Source: Prochlorococcus sp. AG-315-C08 (GTDB lineage: Bacteria > Cyanobacteriota > Cyanobacteriia > PCC-6307 > Cyanobiaceae). From it: 42,261 bases of DNA. The DNA lies in NCBI GenBank assembly GCA_003284185.1, contig QBWB01000005.1, positions 1 to 42,261 of the forward strand. The letters are read 5' to 3'. Shown in pieces: positions 30,925 to 39,775 of this stretch (its first letter is position 1; every line of letters starts with the position of its first letter). The notes beneath the pieces are model-generated. The model saw nothing but the letters and a program-made list of their open reading frames with translations. It made no database searches and was not told where the DNA came from. A program made the translations under genes and the position numbers.

Positions 30925-31671
30925 ATGGACCAACAAAATGAGCTAAAGGTACTTATATATAAGCTTTCTGCTATCACTGATAGAGGACAGAGAATGAACG
31001 CTTTAGTAGCCCCTATGTATACAGAAAAATTGATAGAGATGGAAAAGCTAGTGGAGGAGCTTGTACCTTTAACAAAAAAGATTACGGAGAGTTCTTTAGA
31101 TGGTGAATGGGAACTGATCTATTCTTCGGTTGAACTTTTCCGAAGCTCGCCTTTTTTTCTTGCAATTGAAAAAGCATTAAACAACAAAGGAAAGAGTGAC
31201 ATCTTTTTCAAGCTTCACCTCCTACAAGTGGGTTCATTTGGTTTATCTACTGTTGGAAGGGTAGGACAAAAACTAGATTTCAAAAAAAGAGAGCTACTTT
31301 CAACCTTCGACACAACTATCTTCGGCCTAACAACCATCCCAATACTTGGGTGGTTTAAACTGCTACCAACATTTGGAGGGCGAGTCATAACTTTAGCTAA
31401 TTCATTAAGACTTACCATGGACAACAAATTGACAATGGAAGTGGAGAAAACGAAGGTATCCTCATTAGAAGGACTAGACAAGATCCCGTTAATAAATAGC
31501 ATCCTTATGGAAAAATGGTACCCCGTAAATGCTGTATGGAAACTGTTGCCATGGAATAAAAAAAATCCTAATTGTGAAGTGACGGTTGTCTACATCGACG
31601 AGGAAACACGAATAGTCAGAGATATGTATGGTTCCTTATTCATCTATGTACGTCCATCTGTATCTCTCTGA
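30925..31671 (+). CDS. PAP/fibrillin family protein (248 aa)
   Basis: The lipocalin-like plastid lipid-associated protein signature LDGEWELIYSSVELFRSSPF (62-81 of the longer form) and a late VTVVYIDEETRIVRDMYGSL plus FIYVR match the PAP/fibrillin family. In cyanobacteria and chloroplasts these bind carotenoids or lipids at thylakoid membranes and protect photosystem II under light stress. The ATG at 30925 is preferred to a TTG four codons earlier. The desaturase lies upstream in the same direction, so a shared lipid or light-stress role is plausible. Confidence 0.8.
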   Translation: MDQQNELKVLIYKLSAITDRGQRMNALVAPMYTEKLIEMEKLVEELVPLTKKITESSLDGEWELIYSSVELFRSSPFFLAIEKALNNKGKSDIFFKLHLLQVGSFGLSTVGRVGQKLDFKKRELLSTFDTTIFGLTTIPILGWFKLLPTFGGRVITLANSLRLTMDNKLTMEVEKTKVSSLEGLDKIPLINSILMEKWYPVNAVWKLLPWNKKNPNCEVTVVYIDEETRIVRDMYGSLFIYVRPSVSL

Positions 31672-31789
31672 TTGAACCAACAAAATTTAATATATTTTTG
31701 ACTTATTTAAAATACATTTAAAAGGAGTACTTCGAAATATCTTTTGAAGAAAAGAAGAGACAAGTCACTTTATAAGCTAATTCAATCAA

Positions 31790-33315
31790 TTGAACAACCC
31801 ACAAGTCATTGTTATTGGAAGTGGTATTGGAGGTTTATGTTGTGCAGGATTGCTAGCAAAAGCCGGTAAGAAAGTCCTTATTCTTGAAGCTCATAGGAAA
31901 CTGGTGGAGCTGCACATGCTTTTGAAAGAAATGGCTATAAATTTGAATATGGCCCTTCATTATGGAGTGGAATAGGTAATTGGCCAACTACGAATCCCCT
32001 GGGTCAAATATTGAAAGCACTAGGACAAGAAATTGAATTACTAAAATATCAAGATTGGAATGTGGAGGTTCCCAAAGGTAATTTCACAATGGGTGTAGGA
32101 GATAAACGATTTATAGAGAAAATAAAAGCCATTAGTGGAGATAACAGTAATAAAGGAATGGGAAGCATTTTTGAATGCAGTCAAACCTATTGGAGAAGCA
32201 GCAAATGCAATTCCTTTATTCGCTTTCAATCCAAACAAAGCTGATATCCTTGAACTCATGAAAAGGAGTAAAAATATAATTCCACACTTAAGTTCTATCA
32301 AATATCTTGGAGGTGCCTTTGAATCAGTGGTGGATGAACATATTGAAGACCCTTTTTTGAGAAATTGGGTTAACTTACTTTGTTTTCTTATAAGCGGTTT
32401 AACCAGAAATGAAACAAATGCAGCAGCAATGGCAACTCTTTTTAGAGATTGGTTTAAACCTAATGCATAATTGGAATATCCAAAAGGAAGAAGCGAATCT
32501 ATCGTAAATGCACTTTTAAATGGTATTTATTCGTTTGGCGGAGAACTACAACTTAATTCAAAAGTTGATGAAATCATTATTTAAAAGAATAAGGCTAGCG
32601 GAGTAAAACTACAAAATGGAGAAAGACTGACTGCTGAGCATATTGTTAGTAATGCTGATATATGGAACACAATTGAGTTCTTCCAAAAGAAGTAGCAAAG
32701 AGATGGAAAAGAGAAAGATCAAAAACTCCTAAATGTGAGTCATTCCTCCACATTCACCTAGGTTCATGCAGAAGGACTTTAAATATTCCTATTAACTCAA
32801 TATGGGTTGATGATTGGAACGAAAGTATACGTGCTGAATGAAATGTAATTGTTTTATCAATCCCATCTGCCGTGGATCCATTTATGGCTGCACCAAACAA
32901 ACATATCCTTCATGGATACACACCAGCAAATGAACCATGGAGATTTTGAGAAACCCTAGGACATAAAGATGAGAAATATAAAAACTTAAAAGTAGAACGC
33001 TGCTCTATTTTTTGGAAACCACTTGAGAATTTAAATCCTGATATCAAAGAAAGATGCGATAGAAAAATGTTTGGAACTCCACTGACTAATAGGAAATTTT
33101 AAAATGCAACGAATGGAAGTGATGGACCAGCATCGTCTGAAGCTAAGGGACTTTTTCCTGGAAATGAAACTCCAATAAAGAACCTATTCCTTTGCGGGAC
33201 AAGTACTTTGCCGGCTATCGGTATACCGCCAGTTGACGCCAGTGGGGCATTAACAGCCAATACAATTCTTGGAACAGTATTTCCAAGGAACCTTCTTAAG
33301 GATTTAGGCTTATAA
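31790..33315 (+). pseudogene. Decayed carotenoid isomerase / phytoene desaturase-like flavoprotein
   Basis: Starts intact with the FAD-binding motif [21 protein letters not shown] missing base near 31902 breaks the next block ([17 protein letters not shown]). Frames shift again near 32150 and 32680, with stops at 32468, 32582, about 32839, 32947 and 33100. Between them are CrtISO-type pieces: LHGYTPANEPWRF, KYKNLKVERC and the C-terminal LFLCGTSTLPAIGIPPVDAS and GALTANTILG. Full length would be about 505 aa, normal for the family. The gene cannot make a working enzyme; the decay is far advanced but the ends are still well kept. Confidence 0.85.
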
Positions 33316-33381
33316 ACAATTAGCAATTCGCAAGAATAATCAGTCAATCTATTGCAAAACAAAAATAAAATTTTAATTTAA

Positions 33382-33489
33382 ATATCATTTATAGAACATA
33401 AAAAAAATATATATTCTTACGGCTGGAAAGATCTTGTTATAGATCTCGGAATAATCGCTATAACCATAGGTATTTTTTTTTATCATTAG
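33382..33489 (+). pseudogene. Start-less small membrane frame
   Basis: IEHKKNIYSYGWKDLVIDLG then IIAITIGIFFYH ends at TAG 33487. Coherent for a small membrane protein, but no ATG, GTG or TTG precedes it after the TAA at 33379. It may be a rare start codon or a remnant. Confidence 0.25.
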
Positions 33490-33603
33490 TTTTTCCTTGC
33501 AAATTCTTAGAAATCTTCCTTAATCTTTAATAATAAAGTAACTATTATAAAAACATACCTTGCTCTTAAAGCGACATAATGGCTAAAGACGAAAGATCAA
33601 CCA

Positions 33604-33867
33604 ATGACTAATTCACTTAACAAAGCATTTACAGGAGTCATAGCTCTTTCTTTGGTTGTTATAGCAGTAGGACGTATTCCCTTCTCAAGGGAAAAAGAAC
33701 TATCAAATCTATGCAGAGAGTATTATGCAATGTATCTAAACCAGGAAGATTACTCACCAAAAGAAAAAACTCAAAAGATAAAAATTATTGCCAATAAAAC
33801 AGGGCTCAAGTCAGAAACTAATAATGTTGGGAATTTCTGTAATTCTTTCTACTTTAATCAAAAATAA
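33604..33867 (+). CDS. Exported or anchored two-cysteine protein (87 aa)
   Basis: The ATG gives an N-terminal hydrophobic segment (AFTGVIALSLVVIAVGRIPF), then REKELSNLCREYYAMYL and a late GNFCNSFYF. Signal anchor plus two Cys, same plan as 17332-17586. Likely periplasmic or luminal with a disulfide. Function unknown. Confidence 0.6.
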   Translation: MTNSLNKAFTGVIALSLVVIAVGRIPFSREKELSNLCREYYAMYLNQEDYSPKEKTQKIKIIANKTGLKSETNNVGNFCNSFYFNQK

Positions 33868-33935
33868 GTTCTATCCTAGAATTAATACTAAAACTATTCT
33901 CAAAACCCATCTATTCGATGGCTCATACATCGTCT

Positions 33936-34523
33936 TCAACAGAGAAATAATAAAGCCCCCGCGATAAAGCCTGAAAGATGCCCAACTAAACTTACCCCAG
34001 GTATAAGAGAGAAAAGTAGACCAATTCCAGTCAAAAGAAACATCAATTTAGTTGTTTCTTTATTTTTCTTCAATCCAAACAATAATCCAAGAAATCTTTT
34101 TTTACCATAAATCGATGTTAGAAGTATAAAAGCATTTACACCATAAAGAACTCCGCTAAAACCAATAGCTACTGACATTTGATTGCTATAGAGATAGACG
34201 TCAATAAACCAAAACATAAAACTTTGCAATGGAATTAACAAACTAATAAGTAATAGAAAGAAATAATTGTTTTTGAGTAGTAGCGTATTAAGGGAATACC
34301 TTGCGATTAAAATTCCAAGAATATTTGCTAATAAATGATTTATGTCAGCATGTATAAAATGAGACGTGACAATTCTGTATGGCTCAATTAGTAAGCCTCC
34401 AGACCAATAAGCAAACATTGTCTTTTCTATTAAGCCAAAAAGGTCTGTAGCAACAAAACAAATTGTGCAAATCAAAAAAGGTAGAATATATTGGAACTCG
34501 TTTTTTGAAATATCCTTAAGCAT
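33936..34523 (-). CDS. Rhomboid family intramembrane serine protease (195 aa)
   Basis: Six hydrophobic segments with rhomboid signatures in order: EPYRIVTSHFIHADINHLLAN (47-66, shown in parts: YRIVTSHFIHAD, NHLLAN) with the HxxxN cluster, GFSGVLYG (121-128, catalytic Ser123) and GHLSGFIAG (181-189, catalytic His182). Cleaves substrates within the membrane. Compact version without extra domains. Substrate unknown. Confidence 0.85.
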   Translation of the reverse strand: MLKDISKNEFQYILPFLICTICFVATDLFGLIEKTMFAYWSGGLLIEPYRIVTSHFIHADINHLLANILGILIARYSLNTLLLKNNYFFLLLISLLIPLQSFMFWFIDVYLYSNQMSVAIGFSGVLYGVNAFILLTSIYGKKRFLGLLFGLKKNKETTKLMFLLTGIGLLFSLIPGVSLVGHLSGFIAGALLFLC

Positions 34524-34595
34524 TCTTTTGAAGAAGTATTCAATCCCTATCTATAAATATAGCCAATCATCACAACATCTTTAATAGAATTATCT

Positions 34596-34691
34596 ATGGA
34601 ACTCAATAAAGTGAAATTAGAACTTTATTTTTTTGAGCATGGTCAAAATCTTTATATAGGTTTAGATAATGAATATTCCTACACAAAATAA
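34596..34691 (+). CDS. Possible short peptide (31 aa)
   Basis: The ATG gives MELNKVKLELYFFEHGQNLY then IGLDNEYSYTK. Protein-like but short; may be a fragment. No ribosome-binding site is clear. Confidence 0.3.
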   Translation: MELNKVKLELYFFEHGQNLYIGLDNEYSYTK

Positions 34692-36136
34692 TAAAATCCC
34701 TCTTATATTTAGATTAGTACTGATGAAGGAGTTAATACGTAGTTAATGAAAACCATACAAAAAGCAAAAACTATAATTTTAATCTACTCAAACGTCTCTG
34801 AATATGTACTTATTAATTAAAGACATATAATTCAAGACACAATGCTAAATCTATTCTGAAAAAAGTTTTTTATAGTTATTGCCTTGCTATTGCATAATTG
34901 ATCTATCGACCAGTTATCTTGGAGGACAAGAGAAAGTCGACACTAGACGTTCGGGATATTTTCAGAATCAGCAGCAGATATATAGTTATAGGTTTTCATA
35001 ACCAGATAGGGAAAACTGAAATGCGTTTGTACTCAATTCTTCTTGAGAAGCATCCCACTTGATTAACCGGTCAAATCCAAGAAGCAGTTAACGCTAAAAA
35101 TAAATAAAGGTAAATTCAGATTTCCACGCTGGAGATTCCTGTATCAGGCAAGCTTGTACGTCATCTCCTCATAGCATTTGAAACACTGATAAGTTAAAGC
35201 ACTAAAGTAGCAAGATTTGCCACTTTTGAAGATGTTGGGATCGGGTGCAACCCTCACAAATGAAGAATAAATCTCATTCATAGATTGGAAATTGATCTAA
35301 CACACACACTGTAAGAGATGAGTCCTTTTATTAATGTATTTTTTATTTCAATATAAAGAGCATCTAAAACCAATCACTTAGTCATACAAAGCAGTTAAAT
35401 ACATCAATTTTCGAAAACCATAGAACTCAAATAAAATAGTTGTAGAACTTGTATGAGAGGTAGACCCTTAAATATTCAAAAAGAGAAAAATTATTATTCG
35501 TGTGCCATTTGTTACTTTTACACAATTCAAGATATCCTTTCTTGCTCTTCTGATTTTTTATAATTAAAAGGAGAAATCAAATAATTAATAAAAATCAAAA
35601 CAAGTCTAGCTTTAGCAACGAAAGGGTTTCTCTATATTTTTATTAAGTGTACTGATAGTAGACGAGCAAAATTCTTTGAAATTAAAGTTTTTATAAAACA
35701 AAGTCACTTCAATAGTTTTATTGAGTGAAGACTTTGTAAGCTATACCTTCATCAGCAGTAGTAATTCTTTTTTTTTTCAAAACAAATGCAAGATTTATCT
35801 ATTTTCGTCGTTCAATGAGACTAAGAGGAATTATTATATGACCTATCAGGGAAACTAATCAATGAATTTCACTACAGTTTTTCACAAGATAAATTTATTT
35901 TTTTCCACAGCTATTCCACAACAAGTTCATTATTATTATCTCTATCATTGAAACAAGTGGAAAAGAGAAGAAAAAATGCCTTATAACCTTAGTTGATTAC
36001 AAAAATAACAACATAGTATTGACATGCTTGCAGTGCAATGGATCTCGTCTTGAGATCATTTAAGAATCACTTTTATGCACTCCTTGACTCTTAAAAAAAA
36101 AAGAGGAAGATAGACAGACAAATCAATACAGATTGA
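34692..36136. other. 1.4-kb gene-poor stretch with possible gene remnants
   Basis: The part 34879-35270 has higher GC and reads in pieces like protein: DLSTSYLGGQEKVDTRRSGY up to TAA 34999, then MRLYSILLEKHPT followed by stops, and KVARFATFEDVGIGCNPHK near 35260. No family can be named. The rest is AT-rich and holds a perfect hairpin GATCTC/GAGATC at 36042-36058 upstream of the DUF2811 gene. Confidence 0.4.
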
Positions 36137-36418
36137 ATGCAAAAGCTTCAACAAGAAACACTTAAAGAAAACATAACTGGAGAGTCTGGAGCTCTATCTA
36201 CAAATGATGATGTCGTCAGTTTTATTGAAAAAGTTCCTTCTCATTTAAATGATGCCATGTCTATGTTCATGGACGAACATCCAAATTGGGATCAACATAG
36301 ATTAATTCAAGCTGCCATATCTGGATTCCTTGTACAGAAAGGTGTCTCTTATAGAGAAATTAATCGGATTTACTCTGAAAGTATGTTTTGCAGAAAAGCG
36401 TTTAGTAGGAATCTGTGA
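36137..36418 (+). CDS. DUF2811 family protein (93 aa)
   Basis: VVSFIEKVPSHLNDAMSMFM then DEHPNWDQHRLIQAAISGFL fits DUF2811: an ExP helix, LxxxxxxFxxxHPxWDQxRxxxAAxSxFL, then VSYREINRIYSESMF at the end. This is a small cyanobacterial family of ribbon-helix-helix-like appearance. Function unknown; DNA binding is possible but unproven. Confidence 0.75.
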   Translation: MQKLQQETLKENITGESGALSTNDDVVSFIEKVPSHLNDAMSMFMDEHPNWDQHRLIQAAISGFLVQKGVSYREINRIYSESMFCRKAFSRNL

Positions 36419-36697
36419 AGAAAGAAATAGCGTCACAGGAGTGTCTTTTAATGTATAAGAATATTCTTTTATCCATTTAGAAGCTTTTTAACTTTTTTAT
36501 TAATAAGTAGGTGATCTACAAGTAAGAATTGACTTGAAGGATAAATCTATTGAAAAAATGCCAAAAAGAAATCGTTCATTAAAATACGGAGTATTTATAT
36601 TTAAAAATATCTAAAAACATCTAAGTTATTTAAATTCATATAACCTAGTTAATAACTATAAAGTGATTCAAACGTCAACACCAAATAGGTTTAACAT

Positions 36698-38149
36698 ATG
36701 AGAGAACAAGATATTCCTCCAATATCTGGTGAAGAACAGAAAATTCTTTCCCTAGTAAGTCAAACAAATGATCTAACTTCAAGAAAGTCAAGGTTGGACT
36801 TAAAGAATATCCAATCAACTTTTGCATGTGCTCTACATATGCATCAGCCAACTATACCGGCGGGAAAAGATGGGAAATTTATATCACATTTGGAATACAT
36901 GTTTGAGAATATCAATGAAGGTGATAACCATAACGCCGAACCATTTGCTGAATGTTATAAACGCCTGGCTGAAATAATTCCTGAGTTAATAAAAAAAGGA
37001 TACAATCCACGAATCATGCTTGATTATTCAGGGAACTTACTCTGGGGTATTGAGCAAATGAATCGTAAAGATATTCTTTCTTCATTAAAACTGTTGACAT
37101 GTGATGAAGCTATTCAACCCCATGTTGAATGGCTTGGGACATTTTGGAGCCATGCAGTTGCATCTTCAACTCCTATAGAAGACTTTAAGCTTCAGATATT
37201 AGCCTGGCAACAGCACTACTTTTCAATGTTTGGGGAGCAAGCCTTAAAAAGAGTGAAAGGCTTTTCGTTACCTGAAATGCACCTCCCCAATCATCCAGAT
37301 ACTCTCTATGAATTAATAACAGCACTTAATGAATGTGGATACCGTTGGCTACTTGTTCAAGAACATACTGTAGAAAACTTAGATGGCTCAACTCTTATAG
37401 ATGACCAGAAATATATACCAAATATAATTCAAGCTAGAAATTCCAATAATGAAATTGCGACAATTGTTGCACTCATAAAAACACAAGGATCAGATACAAA
37501 GCTAGTGGGACAGATGCAACCCTATTACGAAGCACTAGGTCTAAATAGACAATCATTGGGTACAAGAATTGCTCCTTCTATAGTCGTACAAATAGCAGAT
37601 GGTGAAAATGGTGGAGTAATGATGAATGAGTTTCCTCAGGCCTTTATTGAAGCTTATAAAAAGATTGGTCTTAAAGGTAATGATATTAGTACTGCTCCAA
37701 TAAACGGCACTGAGTATTTAGATTTATTAGATAACATAGGTATAAAGTCAGAGCACTTCCCCGTAATACAGGCAGCCCATCAACACAAACTATGGCAAAA
37801 GATTGGGGACTCCATTTCAGCGAAATCGATAGATAAAGGAATAAAAGAACTGACTTTTTCAGATCAATCTTTTTCAATGACTGGAAATAGCTGGACCAAC
37901 GACCTTGATTGGGAAGAAGGATATAAAAATGTATTGGAACCAATTAGGCTGCTTAGCTCGAAATTTCACAAGAAATTTACACCTTTAGTCAATAAAGATC
38001 CTTCAGTAACTAAAACTCACAGATATAAAGAGGCACTTCTCCATCTTCTATTACTTGAGACAAGCTGTTTCCGATATTGGGGACAAGGTACATGGACCAA
38101 TTACGCTAATGAAATATATAAAAGAGGAGATAAAATACTTGAAACCTAA
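36698..38149 (+). CDS. Glycoside hydrolase family 57 protein (483 aa)
   Basis: Conserved GH57 motifs are visible: ALHMHQPTIP (45-54, HxHQP), GFSLPEMHLP (188-197, nucleophile Glu193) and QIADGENGG (298-306, DGE with Asp301 as the likely acid/base). The family includes alpha-amylases, branching enzymes and 4-alpha-glucanotransferases acting on alpha-glucans with retention. Length fits the short bacterial branch. In cyanobacteria it probably acts on glycogen or related glucans in the cytosol. A glutamine amidotransferase gene follows in the same direction after a long hairpin. Confidence 0.85.
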   Translation: MREQDIPPISGEEQKILSLVSQTNDLTSRKSRLDLKNIQSTFACALHMHQPTIPAGKDGKFISHLEYMFENINEGDNHNAEPFAECYKRLAEIIPELIKKGYNPRIMLDYSGNLLWGIEQMNRKDILSSLKLLTCDEAIQPHVEWLGTFWSHAVASSTPIEDFKLQILAWQQHYFSMFGEQALKRVKGFSLPEMHLPNHPDTLYELITALNECGYRWLLVQEHTVENLDGSTLIDDQKYIPNIIQARNSNNEIATIVALIKTQGSDTKLVGQMQPYYEALGLNRQSLGTRIAPSIVVQIADGENGGVMMNEFPQAFIEAYKKIGLKGNDISTAPINGTEYLDLLDNIGIKSEHFPVIQAAHQHKLWQKIGDSISAKSIDKGIKELTFSDQSFSMTGNSWTNDLDWEEGYKNVLEPIRLLSSKFHKKFTPLVNKDPSVTKTHRYKEALLHLLLLETSCFRYWGQGTWTNYANEIYKRGDKILET

Positions 38150-38205
38150 TTATTAAAACTTAAACAGAGCTACTTCAATAAAATTCAAACATATTCAGTC
38201 AGAAA

Positions 38206-38262
38206 ATCTAATTCCCTTCTTGATAAGGAATAACATATTCCTTATCAAGAAGGGAATTAGAT
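38206..38262. repeat. Perfect 27-bp inverted repeat overlapping a start codon
   Basis: Arms 38206-38232 and 38236-38262 are exactly complementary around a 3-base loop (ACA). The right arm includes the purine-rich AAGAAGGGAA that should be the ribosome-binding site and the first two bases of the ATG at 38261. As RNA the start site would be fully buried. There is no T run after it, so it is not a plain terminator, though it may also end the GH57 transcript. Confidence 0.9.
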
Positions 38263-38995
38263 GAGAAGATTAGTAGTTCTACAACATTTGGAGAGAGAAG
38301 GACCTGGGTTGTTTTCACTCATAGCCAAAGAAAGAGGACTGACTGTTAGCTTATTTCGTCTAGATCTAGGAGAAGATCTGCCAAGTTTGATTAAAGGAGA
38401 TTTACTTTTAGTTTTAGGTGGACCTATGGGAATAAAAGATATTAAAAATCCAATTTATCCATGGTTATTAAAAGAGGTTGAATTTATACAAAAAGCCTAC
38501 AATCAAAAGATTGCAATCATGGGAATCTGCTTAGGTGCTCAACTTTTGGCCTATGCTACTGGTGGTAATGTTAAAGCTTTAAAAGGAGGCTCGCCTCCAA
38601 AACCTTTGCCAGAGATAGGATGGTCCGCTATCTTTTCCGATGGAATAAACAAAGAAGATCATTTGATTTCTTTTTGGGATCTACCTTTGACTGTTTTGCA
38701 CTGGCATGGAGATAGGATTGTATTACCTATGACCGCGGAGTTAATAGCAAGTAGCGCACGATGTAAAGAACAATTCTTTAAGATTGGATCTTTAGCTTTT
38801 GGACTTCAATTTCATATTGAGACAGATGAGAGAATGGTTAACAGATGGATTAATGAAGATGCTGAATTTATAACGTCAACTTTAGGTGCAGAAGGGAAAT
38901 CAATTTTACAACAACAACAACAATACTATGGGAATAAAACTCTTCAATCCAGAGTGGCATTAATAAACAAATTATTTGATTCTCTGGGGGCTTAA
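38261..38995 (+). CDS. Class I glutamine amidotransferase (GATase1) protein (244 aa)
   Basis: The catalytic triad is complete: nucleophile MGICLGAQ (Cys90), and FGLQFHIE with His185 and Glu187. LVLGGPMGI (50-58) is the usual oxyanion loop. This is the stand-alone GMP synthase-like amidotransferase type that releases ammonia from glutamine for an unknown acceptor. A run of glutamines (residues about 215-220) lies near the C-terminus. The ATG sits at the edge of the 27-bp inverted repeat, so translation may depend on melting the hairpin. Confidence 0.85.
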   Translation: MRRLVVLQHLEREGPGLFSLIAKERGLTVSLFRLDLGEDLPSLIKGDLLLVLGGPMGIKDIKNPIYPWLLKEVEFIQKAYNQKIAIMGICLGAQLLAYATGGNVKALKGGSPPKPLPEIGWSAIFSDGINKEDHLISFWDLPLTVLHWHGDRIVLPMTAELIASSARCKEQFFKIGSLAFGLQFHIETDERMVNRWINEDAEFITSTLGAEGKSILQQQQQYYGNKTLQSRVALINKLFDSLGA

Positions 38996-39043
38996 ATTAC
39001 TAACAGATTATTGATATACATTCAAAGAAAAGATATCATCTGA

Positions 39044-39268
39044 TTTGGTCAAAAAGTTTCAATATTAACAGAGATTTCAAAAATTGCAGCAAATTATGGA
39101 TGCAATTTCTATGAAAGCGAATACAAGAAAGTTGATTATCCCTTCTACAAGTCTAAAGAAAAGCTTAATACGATTACGAAATGGTTAATGGTTAATGTTG
39201 AGAAACAAAAACAACAATTATCGAATAAATGCGTTAGGGTCACTGATCTTCTTTACGACTATGACTAG
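39044..39268 (+). pseudogene. Start-less reading frame (74 codons)
   Basis: Open from TGA 39041 to TAG 39266: VSILTEISKIAANYGCNFYE, then YKKVDYPFYKSKEKLNTITK and VEKQKQQLSNKCVRVTDLLY. Coherent and soluble, but the only ATG is late (MVNVEKQ). It overlaps the start of 39195-39452 in another frame. Likely the end of a gene whose 5' part is gone. Confidence 0.35.
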
Positions 39269-39452
39269 CACTAATTTTGATAGAAATGGGCTTGATGCTG
39301 CAGGGATTCATTGGATGCAATATCTTTCAATGACATCAATGTCATTACTAATATTCATTGTGGCATTAGACAAAGCTGTACCCAGCTTCCATCATTTTAT
39401 CTTGTTTTCAATGGGCCAAGCAGGAATTATCTGTAATGGATTTGCCAGATAA
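39195..39452 (+). CDS. Membrane protein (85 aa)
   Basis: The ATG gives MLRNKNNNYRINALGSLIFF and two hydrophobic stretches (LGSLIFFTTM and MTSMSLLIFIVALDKAV), with FHHFILFSMGQAGIICNG near the end. Its start overlaps another coherent frame (39044-39268), so only one may be real over 39195-39268. Family unknown. Confidence 0.45.
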   Translation: MLRNKNNNYRINALGSLIFFTTMTSTNFDRNGLDAAGIHWMQYLSMTSMSLLIFIVALDKAVPSFHHFILFSMGQAGIICNGFAR

Positions 39453-39741
39453 GGAGAAAATGGTAGGTAGTCCGAACAAATCGAATGATCATTATTAGCT
39501 TTAAATAATAATAGAGAAGATAATGGGTTGGACAACTCAAAATCTCATATGAGTGACATTATTTGAGGAGTAATATTTCTTCTTTCCAAACAAGAAAAAT
39601 CAATCAAACTCAGAGAGTTAAATTTCAGATAAAAACGATCGCATAAATCAAAAAACAGTTAAAATACTCATATACAGTCGTATCAAAGCTTCCTCATTGT
39701 ATGTTGTTCATAATTGTTTTAACTTGTATTTGCATAAAAGG
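39453..39741. other. AT-rich gap before the recombinase
   Basis: No gene or attachment site is recognised. No tRNA is present nearby, so the usual tRNA-end attachment site cannot be located. Confidence 0.4.
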
Positions 39742-39755
39742 ATCCCTTAAGGGAT
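39742..39755. promoter_or_regulatory. 14-bp perfect palindrome upstream of the recombinase
   Basis: ATCCCTTAAGGGAT ends 20 bases before the ATG of the recombinase, a place where a dimeric repressor could block it or where the recombinase could bind. No known operator matched by eye. Confidence 0.4.
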
Positions 39756-39775
39756 ATTAAACAATTTAGTAATTA

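Noticed and set aside
31215-31502. Minus-strand frame of 95 codons
   Set aside because: Shadow of the PAP/fibrillin gene.
33099-33362. Minus-strand frame of 87 codons
   Set aside because: Opposite to the well-preserved C-terminal part of the flavoprotein pseudogene.
37686-37943. Minus-strand frame of 85 codons
   Set aside because: Inside the GH57 gene on the opposite strand.
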